In this document: piece by piece, positions 16,472 to 26,116 of the stretch
Numbering within the stretch: the stretch's first letter is position 1
Layout of the letters: each line of letters opens with the position of its first letter
Source: Sphingomonas gei
GTDB lineage: Bacteria; Pseudomonadota; Alphaproteobacteria; Sphingomonadales; Sphingomonadaceae
DNA length: 64,000 nt
Assembly: GCF_004792685.1 (NCBI RefSeq)
Contig: NZ_SRXT01000001.1
Coordinates: 1-64,000 of the forward strand
Direction: 5' to 3'
Notes under the pieces: model-generated
Told to the model about the DNA's origin: nothing
The model's input: the letters and a program-made list of their open reading frames with translations, nothing else
The model's database searches: none
Made by a program: the position numbers and the translations under genes

Positions 16472-17415
16472 GCGACGCCCCCCACATCCCCGTGCTGCGC
16501 GACGAAGTCGTCGACGGCCTCGCCATCGTGCCCGGCGAGCGCCATGTCGACGCGACGTTCGGCGCGGGCGGCTATACCGACGCCATCCTCGAGCGGGGTG
16601 CCGAGGTGGCCGCTTTCGATCGCGACCCTCATGCGATCGAAGGCGGCCAATCGCTCGTCGCGAAAGCGGGCGGGCGGCTGATCCTGATCGAGGCGCCGTT
16701 CAGCCAGATGGAAGGCGAACTCACGCGCCGCGGCCTCGTCCCGGTCGACGGGGTGACGATGGATATCGGCGTGTCGTCGATGCAGCTCGACCAGGCCGAG
16801 CGCGGTTTCAGCTTCCAGAACGACGGCCCGCTCGACATGCGGATGAGCCAGGAAGGGGTCACTGCCGAGGAATGGCTCAACGCCGCCGACGAAGAAGAGA
16901 TCGCTAACGTTTTATTTAACTTTGGCGAGGAGCCCAAGTCTCGCCGAGTCGCGCGGGCGATCGTCTCCGCACGACCCCTTAAGCGGACTTCCGAACTAGC
17001 GAACGTGGTTAGGAAATCCTTAAATCATAAGCATTACGACAAGAAGGACCCGGCTACCCGGACTTTTCAGGCGATCCGAATCCACCTCAACCGCGAACTC
17101 GACGAGCTCGCGGAAGGGCTGGCTGCGGCCGAGCGCGTGCTCAAGCCCGGAGGACGGTTGGCAGTGGTCACGTTCCACTCGCTCGAGGACCGCCTGGTCA
17201 AGCGGTTCCTGCGCGAACGGAGCGGCAGCGAGCCCGCCGGCTCGCGGCATCGGCCGATGGCCGGCCCCCGGGCCGCGCCGAGTTTCGAGACCCCCGCCAA
17301 GGCCGTTCGGCCCGGCGAGGAAGAAGTAGCGCGTAACCCGCGCGCCCGGTCTGCGACGCTGCGTGTGGCGCGTCGGACGGCTGCGGCGCCCTGGGGTAGT
17401 GAGGGAGTGAACTGA
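16468..17415 (+). CDS. rsmH: 16S rRNA (cytosine(1402)-N(4))-methyltransferase RsmH
   Basis: An SAM-dependent methyltransferase (formerly MraW) that modifies C1402 of 16S rRNA. The 315-residue protein shows [13 protein letters not shown], the SAM-binding [51 protein letters not shown] and the C-terminal [15 protein letters not shown]. It starts with a GTG inside the mraZ stop, and its TGA overlaps the next ATG. Codon use and GC match its neighbours. Confidence 0.97.
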   Translation: MSDAPHIPVLRDEVVDGLAIVPGERHVDATFGAGGYTDAILERGAEVAAFDRDPHAIEGGQSLVAKAGGRLILIEAPFSQMEGELTRRGLVPVDGVTMDIGVSSMQLDQAERGFSFQNDGPLDMRMSQEGVTAEEWLNAADEEEIANVLFNFGEEPKSRRVARAIVSARPLKRTSELANVVRKSLNHKHYDKKDPATRTFQAIRIHLNRELDELAEGLAAAERVLKPGGRLAVVTFHSLEDRLVKRFLRERSGSEPAGSRHRPMAGPRAAPSFETPAKAVRPGEEEVARNPRARSATLRVARRTAAAPWGSEGVN

Positions 17416-17972
17416 TGGCAGTGCAGGGCTTCAAGGGACTGGGATGGTTCCTGTGCGGCGTTGTCGTGGCGCCGGCATGCTACCTCGTCAATTCGCACGG
17501 CGCCGCCGAACAGGCGCGGCTCGAAGCGACCAAGCTAGCTATCGTCCAGGCGCAGCGCGACATTCGCGGGCTCGAGACCGAGTTCAACACGCGGGCGAAC
17601 CTGGCGCAGCTCGAGCGCTGGAACGGCGACGTGCTGGCGCTTTCGGCGCCGGTGGCGCAGCAATATCTGGCGAACGAGATGGCGCTGGCCAGCCTCGGTC
17701 AGCAGCCCGCCGACATTCAGGTCGCCGCATTGGTGGTGCCGGTTGGCGCCCCTCCGACTCAGGCTGCATCACAGGTTGTGGTCCCTGCCGCCAATTCGGT
17801 GCAAGCAATTGCGTCCGCGAAGAGCGTGGCGCAGCAGGACGGAGAGCTTCGCAAGCTGATGAAGAAGGCGGACCGCCAGGCGATCGCATCCGTCGATCGT
17901 GGCGTATTGAGCGCATCGACGATGGACGATCTGCGCAAGCTGGCGAAGCGCGAGAAGCTGGCGCTGCGTTGA
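17415..17972 (+). CDS. ftsL: FtsL-position cell division protein (divergent)
   Basis: A 185-residue protein at the invariant ftsL position between rsmH and ftsI, coupled to both by overlaps. It has a single N-terminal hydrophobic segment (about 7-26, GLGWFLCGVVVAPACYLVNS), then a helical, coiled-coil-prone stretch (QARLEATKLAIVQAQRDIRGLETEFNTRANLAQLERWN), which is the FtsL/DivIC architecture. FtsL links FtsB/FtsQ to FtsWI. The tail of about 100 residues (Ala/Val/Gln-rich, then KLMKKADRQAIASVD) is longer than classical FtsL. Assignment rests on position and topology more than on sequence. Confidence 0.75.
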   Translation: MAVQGFKGLGWFLCGVVVAPACYLVNSHGAAEQARLEATKLAIVQAQRDIRGLETEFNTRANLAQLERWNGDVLALSAPVAQQYLANEMALASLGQQPADIQVAALVVPVGAPPTQAASQVVVPAANSVQAIASAKSVAQQDGELRKLMKKADRQAIASVDRGVLSASTMDDLRKLAKREKLALR

Positions 17973-19678
17973 TCGTCGTCGTCGCCCCGCCGGCCCGGCA
18001 GGGCCGTACGGGCGGTGCCCGTCAGGCGCTCGTCGCCGTCGCCCAGGTGCGGCTGATGATTCTGTCCTTGCTATTCGGCGCTGGCATGCTCGTGGTGATC
18101 GGCAAGCTGGCGTTGCTCGCGCTCTGGGCCGAGCCCGCCGTCGCGCGTGACATGGCGCTGGCGCTGATCCCGCCGCGCGGCGACATCGTCGACCGCAACG
18201 GCGCGCCGCTCGCGCGCAGCATCGATGCCTGGTCGATCGCCGTGCATCCCAACCAGATCATCGGCGACAAGTCCGCGCTGGCGCAAAAGCTCGCCGAACT
18301 GATCCCCGAGCAGAGCGCCGGCCATTATTATGCTTTGCTCAATTCGGGCGGCAGCTTCGCCTATCTGAAGCGCCGGGCGATGCCCGAATTGGTCACTGCA
18401 GTGAACACGCTCGGCGAGCCGGGGATGGAATTCCAGCGCGAACCCGACCGGCTCTATCCGCAATCGACCATGGCCGCGCACATTCTCGGCTTCCTCGACG
18501 CGACAGGCGCGGGCGTGTCGGGGATGGAGAAAGTGCTCGACCGGCGCCTGACCGATCCGGCGAAACGCGGCGCACCGATCGCATTGTCGATCGACGCCCG
18601 CGTGCAGGCAGCGCTCGAGAACGAGCTCGGCCGCGCGATGACCGACCTCCAGGCGCGCGGAGCGGCGGGGGTGATCCTCGACGTGCGCACCGGCGAAGTG
18701 CTCGCGATGACCTCGTTGCCGAGCTTCAATCCGAATGCGCTGCAGGGTTCCGCGCCGCCCAACAACGTCACTCAGAGCGTCTACGAGCTCGGCTCGACCT
18801 TCAAGCCGCTCGCGGTGGCGGCGGCCATCGATTCGGGCACGATCACCAACATGGCGCGGCGCTTCGACGCGACGCGGCCGCTGCAGGTCGGCCGTTTCAA
18901 GATTCACGACGATCCGGGCGACGAGCAGTTTCGCTGGCTCAACATCCCCGAGACGCTGATCTACTCGTCCAACATCGCGACGGCGCGAATCGCCGACGAG
19001 CTCGGCGCGGCGAAGCTGCAGGACATGTTCCGCAAGCTCGGCTTCGATCGGCGTCCCGGGATCGAGACCGGCGGCGCCAAGCCGCTCTGGCCGAACTATT
19101 GGGGTCGGATCACCGTGATGACCACGGCGTACGGCCATGGCATCGCAGTGACGCCGCTTCATCTTGCCAATGCCTATGCCACCTTGGTCAATGGCGGCAT
19201 CCTGCGTCCGACGACGTTGCTCAAGGTCGATCCGGCGCACGTTCCCGCGGGCCAGCGCGCACTGAAGGAATCGACCAGCATGCGGATGCGCCAGCTGCTC
19301 CGCCTGATCGTGCTCAAGGGCACCGGCCGCAAGGGCGAGGCGCCGGGCTTCCGCATCGCCGGCAAGACCGGCACCGCGGAGGCGGCTTCCGGAGGCGGCT
19401 ATGACAAGCATCGCAACGTTTCGACCTTCGCGGCGGCTTTCCCGATCGACGCACCACGCTATGTGATGGTCGCCATGCTCGACTCACCCAAAGCGAACCT
19501 CGAAAAAGGGGTATATCGCACCACCGCCGCCTGGACCGCCGCTCCGGTGGTCTCGCGCGTCGTCAGCCGCATCGGCACCTTGCTCGGCGTCACGCCGGAT
19601 GCCGGCCGCGACATCGACGAAAGCGAATTGCTCCCGCTGATCTGGACGGGGCCTGCTCCCAAGCCGGGCGCCGAATGA
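17969..19678 (+). CDS. ftsI: Division-specific penicillin-binding protein FtsI (PBP3)
   Basis: A septal peptidoglycan transpeptidase of 569 residues. One membrane anchor sits near 33-52 (LSLLFGAGMLVVIGKLALLA), followed by the dimerisation domain (PPRGDIVDRNGAPLARS) and the transpeptidase domain. The latter has the nucleophile in ELGSTFKPLAV (SxxK), the SxN motif in IYSSNIATARI and KTGTAEA. The start is inferred as a TTG at 17969 overlapping the ftsL stop (TTGA), because no ATG or GTG precedes the anchor in frame except an internal GTG that would clip the N-terminus. It works with FtsW downstream. Confidence 0.95.
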   Translation: MIVVVAPPARQGRTGGARQALVAVAQVRLMILSLLFGAGMLVVIGKLALLALWAEPAVARDMALALIPPRGDIVDRNGAPLARSIDAWSIAVHPNQIIGDKSALAQKLAELIPEQSAGHYYALLNSGGSFAYLKRRAMPELVTAVNTLGEPGMEFQREPDRLYPQSTMAAHILGFLDATGAGVSGMEKVLDRRLTDPAKRGAPIALSIDARVQAALENELGRAMTDLQARGAAGVILDVRTGEVLAMTSLPSFNPNALQGSAPPNNVTQSVYELGSTFKPLAVAAAIDSGTITNMARRFDATRPLQVGRFKIHDDPGDEQFRWLNIPETLIYSSNIATARIADELGAAKLQDMFRKLGFDRRPGIETGGAKPLWPNYWGRITVMTTAYGHGIAVTPLHLANAYATLVNGGILRPTTLLKVDPAHVPAGQRALKESTSMRMRQLLRLIVLKGTGRKGEAPGFRIAGKTGTAEAASGGGYDKHRNVSTFAAAFPIDAPRYVMVAMLDSPKANLEKGVYRTTAAWTAAPVVSRVVSRIGTLLGVTPDAGRDIDESELLPLIWTGPAPKPGAE

Positions 19679-21090
19679 AACTCGGCGCGCTGACCGGCGG
19701 AGAGGAACAAGCCGTCGTCACCGGGTTCGCGATCGACCACCGCAAGGTCGCTCCCGGAACCATTTTCGGCGCGTTCGAAGGCGCCCGGGTGAATGGCGAG
19801 GATTTTATCCCCGCCGCCATAAAGGCGGGCGCGATCGCAATCGTCGCGCGGCCTGGGGCGATAGTCGACGGCGCGGTCCACATCGCCGATGCCAATCCGC
19901 GCGAGCGCTTCGCGCGGCTGGCCGCTGGGTTCTTCGCGCCGTTCCCGCAGACCGCGGTGGCAGTGACGGGAACCAACGGCAAGACCTCCACCGTCGAGAT
20001 GACGCGGCAGTTGTGGCGGATGGCGGGGCATCACGCGGCGTCGATCGGGACCCTGGGGGTCACCACGTCCGACGATACCGTCTCCACCGGGCTCACCACA
20101 CCCGACGTGGTGACGTTCCTCGCCAATGTGGCGGGACTGGCGCGCGAAGGCGTCACCCACCTCGCATTCGAGGCATCGTCGCACGGCCTGTCGCAATACC
20201 GGACCGAGGGGCTGCCGGTACGTGCGGCGGCGTTCACCAATCTGAGTCGCGACCATCTCGATTATCACGGCGACATGGCGGCCTATTTCCACGCCAAGCT
20301 ACGCCTGTTCGCCGATGTGCTCGACCTGGACGGCACTGCGGTAGTCTGGGCCGACGATCCGCATGCGATGCGCGTCGAGGAGCTTGCCCGGATGCGCGGC
20401 AACAAGCTGGTCACGGTCGGCGAGCATGGCGAGACGCTCAAGCTCGTCGGGCGCGATCCGACTTTGCTGGGGCAGGGGCTTACGATCGAGGCCGGGGGCG
20501 AGGCCCACCACGTAATGCTGCCGCTGATCGGCGCCTATCAGGCGGCGAACGCGCTCACCGCGGCGGGGCTGGTGATCGCCACCGGCGGCGAGATTGCCGC
20601 GACGCTGGCCAATCTGGCGCGGTTGCAGCCGGTGCGCGGTCGGCTCGAGCGCGCGGCGATCGCGCGCAGCGGTGCGCCGGTTTATGTCGATTATGCCCAC
20701 ACGCCCGATGCGCTCGAGGCGGCGATTGCAGCGCTCAAGCCGCATACCAGCGGCCGGCTGATTCTGGTGTTCGGCGCCGGCGGCGATCGCGACACCGGCA
20801 AGCGCGAGCCGATGGGGCAGGCGGCAGCGGCGGGGGCCGACGTGGTGATCGTCACCGACGACAATCCGCGCGGCGAGGACCCCGCGGCTATCCGTGCCGA
20901 AGTGCTGAAGGGCGCGCCGGACGCGACCGAGATCGGCGGGCGGCGCGAGGCGATCGCGGCGGCGATCGGGATGGCCGAGGCCGAGGATATCGTGCTGATC
21001 GCCGGCAAGGGGCACGAACAGGGCCAGATCGTCGGCGATCGGGTGCTGCCGTTCGACGATGTGGGTGTTGCGCGGGAGTGCGCGGCGTGA
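19675..21090 (+). CDS. murE: UDP-MurNAc-tripeptide synthetase MurE (DAP-adding)
   Basis: Adds the third amino acid of the peptidoglycan stem peptide. The 471-residue Mur ligase has the ATP loop VTGTNGKTSTVEM, then FEASSHGLSQYRTEG, FTNLSRDHLDYHG, the C-terminal domain start PVRGRLER, VDYAHTPDALE and DDNPRGEDP. The DNPR motif indicates specificity for meso-diaminopimelate. The ATG overlaps the ftsI stop. It is followed by a 43-bp gap with a repeat palindrome before murF, one of the few breaks in coupling in this operon. Confidence 0.97.
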   Translation: MKLGALTGGEEQAVVTGFAIDHRKVAPGTIFGAFEGARVNGEDFIPAAIKAGAIAIVARPGAIVDGAVHIADANPRERFARLAAGFFAPFPQTAVAVTGTNGKTSTVEMTRQLWRMAGHHAASIGTLGVTTSDDTVSTGLTTPDVVTFLANVAGLAREGVTHLAFEASSHGLSQYRTEGLPVRAAAFTNLSRDHLDYHGDMAAYFHAKLRLFADVLDLDGTAVVWADDPHAMRVEELARMRGNKLVTVGEHGETLKLVGRDPTLLGQGLTIEAGGEAHHVMLPLIGAYQAANALTAAGLVIATGGEIAATLANLARLQPVRGRLERAAIARSGAPVYVDYAHTPDALEAAIAALKPHTSGRLILVFGAGGDRDTGKREPMGQAAAAGADVVIVTDDNPRGEDPAAIRAEVLKGAPDATEIGGRREAIAAAIGMAEAEDIVLIAGKGHEQGQIVGDRVLPFDDVGVARECAA

Positions 21091-21109
21091 GGGAAGCGAT
21101 TTTTCTTGG

Positions 21110-21131
21110 CTCCTCCCTTCAGGGGAGGGGC
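21110..21131. repeat. Short palindromic repeat in the murF leader
   Basis: CCTCCC-TTCAG-GGGAGG forms a hairpin between murE and murF. Related sequences occur inside murD (23722-23753) and before scpA (46059-46078), so this is an interspersed repeat. Its right arm, AGGGGAGGGG, sits three to four bases before the murF GTG and may serve as the ribosome binding site. Confidence 0.6.
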
Positions 21132-21133
21132 TT

Positions 21134-22513
21134 GTGAGTGGCCCCCTCTGGACCTCCGACGAGATCGGCGCCGCTACGGATGGGACCGCTTACGCGTCCT
21201 TCACCGCCACCGGCGTGACCTTCGACTCGCGCGAAGTCGGCCCCGGTGACTTGTTCCTCGCGCTCAAGGGCGAGGCCACCGACGGGCATCGCTTCCTCGA
21301 CCAGGCGTTTGCGCAAGGCGCGGCCGGCGCCGTGGTGTCCGAGTCGACGGCGCACCCCAATGTGCTCGTCGCTGACACGATTGCCGCGCTCGATGCGCTC
21401 GGCACGGCATCCCGCGCACGCGCGAACGGCAAGGTCATCGGCGTCACCGGTTCGGTCGGCAAGACCGGTACCAAGGAAGCGCTGTTCGCGGCGCTCGACC
21501 GCATGGACCCGGGCTGCGCGCACCGTTCGGTCAAGAGCTACAACAATCATACCGGCGTGCCGCTCAGTCTCGCCCGCATGCCCCGCGACGCGCGGTTCGG
21601 CGTGTTCGAGATGGGGATGAACCATGCCGGCGAACTGGCGCAGCTAACGCGGCTGGTGCGGCCGCATGTCGCGATGGTCACGACGATCGCGCCCGCGCAT
21701 ATGGGCTTCTTCGCCAGCGAGGCGGCGATCGCCGACGCCAAGGGCGAGATTTTCCAGGGGCTCGAGCCCGGCGGGACGGCAATCGTGCCGTTCGACAGTC
21801 CGCATCGCGACCGGCTGATCGCCGCGGCAAAACCCCATGCCGGGCGGATCCTCACCTTCGGGCTGAGCGATGGCGCCGATTTCCGTGCCGTCGAGCGGAT
21901 GCGGACCCGCACCGGCGGGACCTTCGTCACGGCGCGCTTCGACGCGCGCGAGCTGAGCTTCACGATCGCGCAGCCGGGCGAACATTGGGTCTCCAATGCG
22001 ATGGCGATCCTCGCCGCTGTCGACGCAGTGGGCGGCGATCTGGAAATGGCCGGGCTCGCGCTCGCCGAAATGAGCGGGCTCGCCGGGCGCGGCGCGCGCT
22101 TCATGGCCGAGCCGCCGGGCGGCGAAGCCCTGGTGATCGACGAAAGCTACAACGCCAATCCCGCGTCGATGCGCGCGACGCTCGCGGTGCTGGCCAGCGA
22201 GCCGGGGCGCAAGATCGCCGTGCTCGGCGAAATGCGCGAACTGGGCGAACATTCCGATGCGTTTCATGCCGGGCTTGCCGAGTCTGTCGAAGCGGCGGGG
22301 GTGAGCTATGCGATCCTCGTCGGCAAAGCGATGGGCGCGCTGGCGAATGCGCTTGAGGGTAAAGTGGAATTCGTCCATGTGCCCGACGCTGCAACCGCGC
22401 GCGAACGGCTATTTGCCGTGCTGGCGCCGGGCGATGCGGTGCTCGTGAAAGGCTCTAACGGCGTGCGTCTCTCGACGGTCGTGGCGGCATTGGCGGAAAG
22501 GGCGATGGCCTAA
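21134..22513 (+). CDS. murF: UDP-MurNAc-tripeptide--D-Ala-D-Ala ligase MurF
   Basis: Completes UDP-MurNAc-pentapeptide by adding D-Ala-D-Ala, the product of Ddl encoded downstream. The 459-residue enzyme has the N-terminal [18 protein letters not shown], the ATP loop [37 protein letters not shown], and the C-terminal [15 protein letters not shown] and [10 protein letters not shown]. The P-loop SVGKTGTK is typical of MurF. The start is a GTG at 21134 directly after a repeat palindrome. The stop overlaps the mraY ATG. Confidence 0.96.
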   Translation: MSGPLWTSDEIGAATDGTAYASFTATGVTFDSREVGPGDLFLALKGEATDGHRFLDQAFAQGAAGAVVSESTAHPNVLVADTIAALDALGTASRARANGKVIGVTGSVGKTGTKEALFAALDRMDPGCAHRSVKSYNNHTGVPLSLARMPRDARFGVFEMGMNHAGELAQLTRLVRPHVAMVTTIAPAHMGFFASEAAIADAKGEIFQGLEPGGTAIVPFDSPHRDRLIAAAKPHAGRILTFGLSDGADFRAVERMRTRTGGTFVTARFDARELSFTIAQPGEHWVSNAMAILAAVDAVGGDLEMAGLALAEMSGLAGRGARFMAEPPGGEALVIDESYNANPASMRATLAVLASEPGRKIAVLGEMRELGEHSDAFHAGLAESVEAAGVSYAILVGKAMGALANALEGKVEFVHVPDAATARERLFAVLAPGDAVLVKGSNGVRLSTVVAALAERAMA

Positions 22514-23583
22514 TGCTCTACTGGATCGCGGAACAGCTGGGCTTCCCGGGCCTGCTCAATCTCATCCGCTATCTCTCGTTCCGCACCGGTGCGGCGGTGG
22601 CCACGGCGCTGCTGATCGGGCTGATCATCGGCCCCAAGTTCATCGGCTGGCTGCGCGTCCGCCAGGGCAAGGGCCAGCCGATCCGCAGCGATGGACCGCA
22701 GACCCACCTCGCCAAGCGCGGCACGCCGACGATGGGCGGGCTGATGATCCTGACCAGCCTGATGATATCGCTGCTGCTGTGGATGGACCTCGCCAATCCG
22801 CTGGTCTGGGCGTGCATGTTCGTGACCTTCGGCTTCGGCGCGATCGGTTTCCTCGACGATTACGACAAGGTCAAGAAGGCGAGCACCGCGGGGGTATCGG
22901 GCCGGGTGCGGCTGCTCGGCGAGTTCGCCATCGCCGGGATCGCCGCCTGGGTGATCATCTTGCAGACCGGCACCCAGCTCTACGTGCCGTTCTTCAGCTG
23001 GATCCACCCGGATCTCGGCTGGTTCTACATTCCCTTCGCCGCCTTCACGATCGTCGCGTTCGGCAACGCCGTGAACCTCACCGACGGGCTCGACGGGCTC
23101 GCGACGATGCCGGTGGTGATCGCCAGCATGGCGTTCATGCTGATCGCCTATGTCGTCGGCAACAAGGTGTTCGCGACGTATCTCGGCATTCCCTATGTCC
23201 ACGGCGCGGGCGATCTCGCGATCTTCTGCGGCGCGATCGTCGGCGCAGGGCTCGCCTTCCTGTGGTTCAATGCGCCCCCGGCGGCGGTTTTCATGGGCGA
23301 CACCGGCAGTCTCGCGCTCGGCGGCGCGCTCGGCGCGATCGCGGTTTCGGCGCAGCACGAGCTGGTGCTCGGGATCATCGGCGGGCTGTTCGTGGTCGAG
23401 GCGCTCTCGGTCATCATCCAGGTGTTCTTCTTCAAGCGTACCGGCAAGCGCGTCTTCAAGATGGCGCCGATCCACCATCATTTCGAACAGCTCGGCTGGT
23501 CCGAGCCGACGGTGGTGATCCGCTTCTGGATCATCGCGTTCGTGCTGGCGCTGGCGGGGCTCTCGACGCTGAAGCTGCGGTGA
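22513..23583 (+). CDS. mraY: Phospho-MurNAc-pentapeptide-transferase MraY
   Basis: An integral membrane enzyme forming lipid I from UDP-MurNAc-pentapeptide and undecaprenyl phosphate. It has 356 residues with about ten transmembrane helices. Signatures include [37 protein letters not shown], the catalytic [32 protein letters not shown] and [15 protein letters not shown]. The start overlaps the murF stop and the stop overlaps the murD GTG. Confidence 0.98.
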   Translation: MLYWIAEQLGFPGLLNLIRYLSFRTGAAVATALLIGLIIGPKFIGWLRVRQGKGQPIRSDGPQTHLAKRGTPTMGGLMILTSLMISLLLWMDLANPLVWACMFVTFGFGAIGFLDDYDKVKKASTAGVSGRVRLLGEFAIAGIAAWVIILQTGTQLYVPFFSWIHPDLGWFYIPFAAFTIVAFGNAVNLTDGLDGLATMPVVIASMAFMLIAYVVGNKVFATYLGIPYVHGAGDLAIFCGAIVGAGLAFLWFNAPPAAVFMGDTGSLALGGALGAIAVSAQHELVLGIIGGLFVVEALSVIIQVFFFKRTGKRVFKMAPIHHHFEQLGWSEPTVVIRFWIIAFVLALAGLSTLKLR

Positions 23584-24890
23584 TCACGAGCGGCGCCTGG
23601 CGCGGCAAACGCTATGCGGTACTCGGGCTTGCGCGGTCGGGCGCGTCGACCGTCGATGCTTTGCTTGCATCAGGCGCGAGCGTGGTCGCGTGGGATTCGA
23701 ACGAAGTAGCGCGGGCTGCTTTCTCTCCCTCTGCCCTCTGGGGAGAGGGCTTGGTGCTCGCCGATCCATTGGGGATCGATCTCACCGGGTTCGAGGCCGT
23801 AGTCGTCTCGCCGGGCGTTCCGCTCAACAAGCACCCGATCGCGGCGCATGCGGCGTCTTTCGGCGCAGCCGTCATCGGCGACATCGAACTGTTCGCGCAG
23901 GCGCGCGCCGGTCTGCCGCCGCACAAGGTCGTCGGCATCACCGGCACCAACGGCAAGTCCACCACCACCGCGCTGATCGACCATATCGTCCGCACCGCCG
24001 GGCTGCCGAGCCTCGCCGGCGGCAATATCGGGCTGCCGATCCTCGGGCGCGATCCGCTGCCCGAAGGCGGCGTCTATGTCCTCGAATTGTCGAGCTACCA
24101 GATCGACTTGACCTTCACCCTCGATTGCGACGTCGCGGTCCTGCTCAACCTGACCCCCGACCATCTCGACCGCTATGGTGGGCTCGAGGGCTATGCCGCC
24201 TCCAAGGCGCGGCTGTTCGCAATGCAATCCAAGGGCCAGGCCGCGGTGATCGGCATCGGCGATGCGCCCTCCGCTGCCATCGCACGACAAGTCGCGGTAT
24301 CGGGCCGCAGCGAGGGTCTCGACAAGATCGCTCCGGGCGTGTGCATGGATCAGTCGCGCTGGCCGGCGCTGCAGGGACCGCACAATGCCCAGAACGCGCT
24401 TGCCGCGATTGCCGCGTGCGAGGCTCTGGGAATCGACAAGGAAGCGATCGACAAGGGGCTGGAGACCTTCCCCGGCCTGCCACACCGGATGGAACGCGTG
24501 GCCACCAAAAACGGTGTTCTCTTCGTCAACGACAGCAAGGCGACCAACGCCGATTCGACCACCCCGGCGCTCTCGGCCTATCCGCGCGTCCACTGGATCC
24601 TCGGGGGGCGTGCCAAGACCGACAGCCTGGAAGCATGCCGCCCGGGTTTCGGCCACGTCGTCAAGGCCTATACGATCGGCGAGGCGGGCGAGTTGTTCGC
24701 ATCGCTGCTCGAAGGCGAGATGCCGGTCGAACGCTCGGGCACGCTCGAAGCCGCAGTAAGGAGCGCCGCGGCGAACGCCGCGCCCGGCGACACCGTTTTG
24801 CTCTCCCCCGCCTGCGCTTCGTTCGACCAGTTCAAGGATTATGAAGCGCGCGGCCAGGCGTTCCGCGACGCGGTGAGCGCGCTCGGATGA
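23580..24890 (+). CDS. murD: UDP-MurNAc-L-alanine--D-glutamate ligase MurD
   Basis: Adds D-Glu to UDP-MurNAc-Ala. The 436-residue protein has the Rossmann-like N-terminus [30 protein letters not shown], the ATP loop [64 protein letters not shown] and [19 protein letters not shown]. Residues 48-59 ([12 protein letters not shown]) are encoded by an interspersed palindrome inserted in frame near the end of the N-terminal domain. The start is a GTG at 23580 overlapping the mraY stop. Confidence 0.96.
   Translation: MITSGAWRGKRYAVLGLARSGASTVDALLASGASVVAWDSNEVARAAFSPSALWGEGLVLADPLGIDLTGFEAVVVSPGVPLNKHPIAAHAASFGAAVIGDIELFAQARAGLPPHKVVGITGTNGKSTTTALIDHIVRTAGLPSLAGGNIGLPILGRDPLPEGGVYVLELSSYQIDLTFTLDCDVAVLLNLTPDHLDRYGGLEGYAASKARLFAMQSKGQAAVIGIGDAPSAAIARQVAVSGRSEGLDKIAPGVCMDQSRWPALQGPHNAQNALAAIAACEALGIDKEAIDKGLETFPGLPHRMERVATKNGVLFVNDSKATNADSTTPALSAYPRVHWILGGRAKTDSLEACRPGFGHVVKAYTIGEAGELFASLLEGEMPVERSGTLEAAVRSAAANAAPGDTVLLSPACASFDQFKDYEARGQAFRDAVSALG
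23722..23753. repeat. Palindromic repeat inserted within murD
   Basis: CTCTCCC and GGGAGAG arms flank CTCTGCCCTCTGG-type loop sequence. The same style of CT/AG-rich palindrome is intergenic at 21110 and 46059. Here it is in frame and translated, without a stop, as part of MurD. Confidence 0.65.
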
Positions 24891-26116
24891 GCGACGCCGC
24901 TGAAACCGAAAGCTCGAACAGGGATGTCCGCCGCCGGGTGAGCAAGCAACTCGGCCGCGGGAACACCACGCGTGCGGGCATGTGGTTCTGGGAAGTCGAC
25001 CGCGTGTTGCTGCTGCTTGCGATGCTGCTGATCGCGATCGGGCTGGTCGCTGTCGCCGCGGCCTCGCCCGCCACCGCACGGCGCTATTCCGATGCGACCC
25101 ACATCATGCCGGCAATGCACTATTTCTGGCGGCAGCTGATGTGGGTGTGCCTGTCGGTGCCGGTGCTGATCGGCGTGTCGATGCTGCCGATCACCCTCGC
25201 GCGCCGGCTCGCACTGATCGGCGCGGCATTCTTCCTCTTGCTGCTCGCTCTGGTCCCGATCCTCGGCTCGGAGGCGAACGGCGCGCGGCGCTGGATCGAT
25301 CTCGGTGTCTCCGATCTCCAGCCGTCCGAATTCCTCAAGCCCTTCTTCATCGTGGCGACCGCGTGGATGCTCTCGTTCCGCGCCAAGGATCCCGAACTTC
25401 CGGTGCTGTTCATCACCGGCGGGGTGACCGCAGTGGTCGCGGTGCTGCTGATGCTCCAGCCCGATTTCGGCCAGACGATCGTGTTCGGCACGGTGTGGCT
25501 GATCCTGCTGACCATATCGGGGATCTCGGCGCTGGCGATCGGCGGGCTGATCGGCACCGCGATCGCCGGGGTGGTCGCGGCCTATCTGTTCTACGGTACT
25601 GCCCGCACCCGCATCGACAATTTCCTGTTCCCCACCAAGGAAGCCGCGCTCGCCGACCGCTACCAGGTCGACATGGCGCACCAGACCCTGAGCGCCGGCG
25701 GGCTCACCGGCGCCGGCCCCGGCAGCGGCCAGGTCAAGTTCAAGCTCCCCGAGGCGCATACCGATTACATCTTCTCGGTGATCGGCGAGGAATTCGGGCT
25801 GATCTCGTGCGCCGTCATCGTGTTGCTCTACGCCGCGATCGTCATCCGGGTGTTCATGAAGATGCTCGACGAGGAGGACGCGTTTCGCCTGCTCGCCGCC
25901 TCGGGCCTCGCCGCGCAGTTCGGGGTGCAGGCGATGATCAACATGGCGGTCAACACCGGCATCGCGCCATCCAAGGGCATGACCCTGCCATTCATCAGCT
26001 ATGGCGGATCGTCGATGATCGCGCTTTCGATCGGCTACGGGTTGCTGCTCGCCTTCACGCGGCGAAACCCGTATCTGAAGCGCTCGCCATATACGGGTCG
26101 GTGGAGCAAGGGATGA
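24887..26116 (+). CDS. ftsW: Septal peptidoglycan polymerase FtsW
   Basis: A SEDS-family glycosyltransferase that polymerises lipid II at the septum with FtsI. It has 409 residues and about ten transmembrane helices. Conserved elements are NGARRWIDLGVSDLQPSEFLKP, LQPDFGQTIVFG, YQVDMAHQTLSAGGLTGAGPGSGQVKFKLPEAHTDYIFSVIGEEFGL (split over the long periplasmic loop) and SKGMTLPFISYGGSSM. The conserved Asp implicated in catalysis lies in the loop before IFSV. The 4-base overlaps with murD and murG support one transcript. Confidence 0.97.
   Translation: MSDAAETESSNRDVRRRVSKQLGRGNTTRAGMWFWEVDRVLLLLAMLLIAIGLVAVAAASPATARRYSDATHIMPAMHYFWRQLMWVCLSVPVLIGVSMLPITLARRLALIGAAFFLLLLALVPILGSEANGARRWIDLGVSDLQPSEFLKPFFIVATAWMLSFRAKDPELPVLFITGGVTAVVAVLLMLQPDFGQTIVFGTVWLILLTISGISALAIGGLIGTAIAGVVAAYLFYGTARTRIDNFLFPTKEAALADRYQVDMAHQTLSAGGLTGAGPGSGQVKFKLPEAHTDYIFSVIGEEFGLISCAVIVLLYAAIVIRVFMKMLDEEDAFRLLAASGLAAQFGVQAMINMAVNTGIAPSKGMTLPFISYGGSSMIALSIGYGLLLAFTRRNPYLKRSPYTGRWSKG

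Noticed and set aside
18071..19411. A 446-codon minus-strand open frame opposite ftsI
   Set aside because: It is antisense to the transpeptidase domain with intact SxxK, SxN and KTG motifs. Its composition is that of a GC-rich shadow frame.
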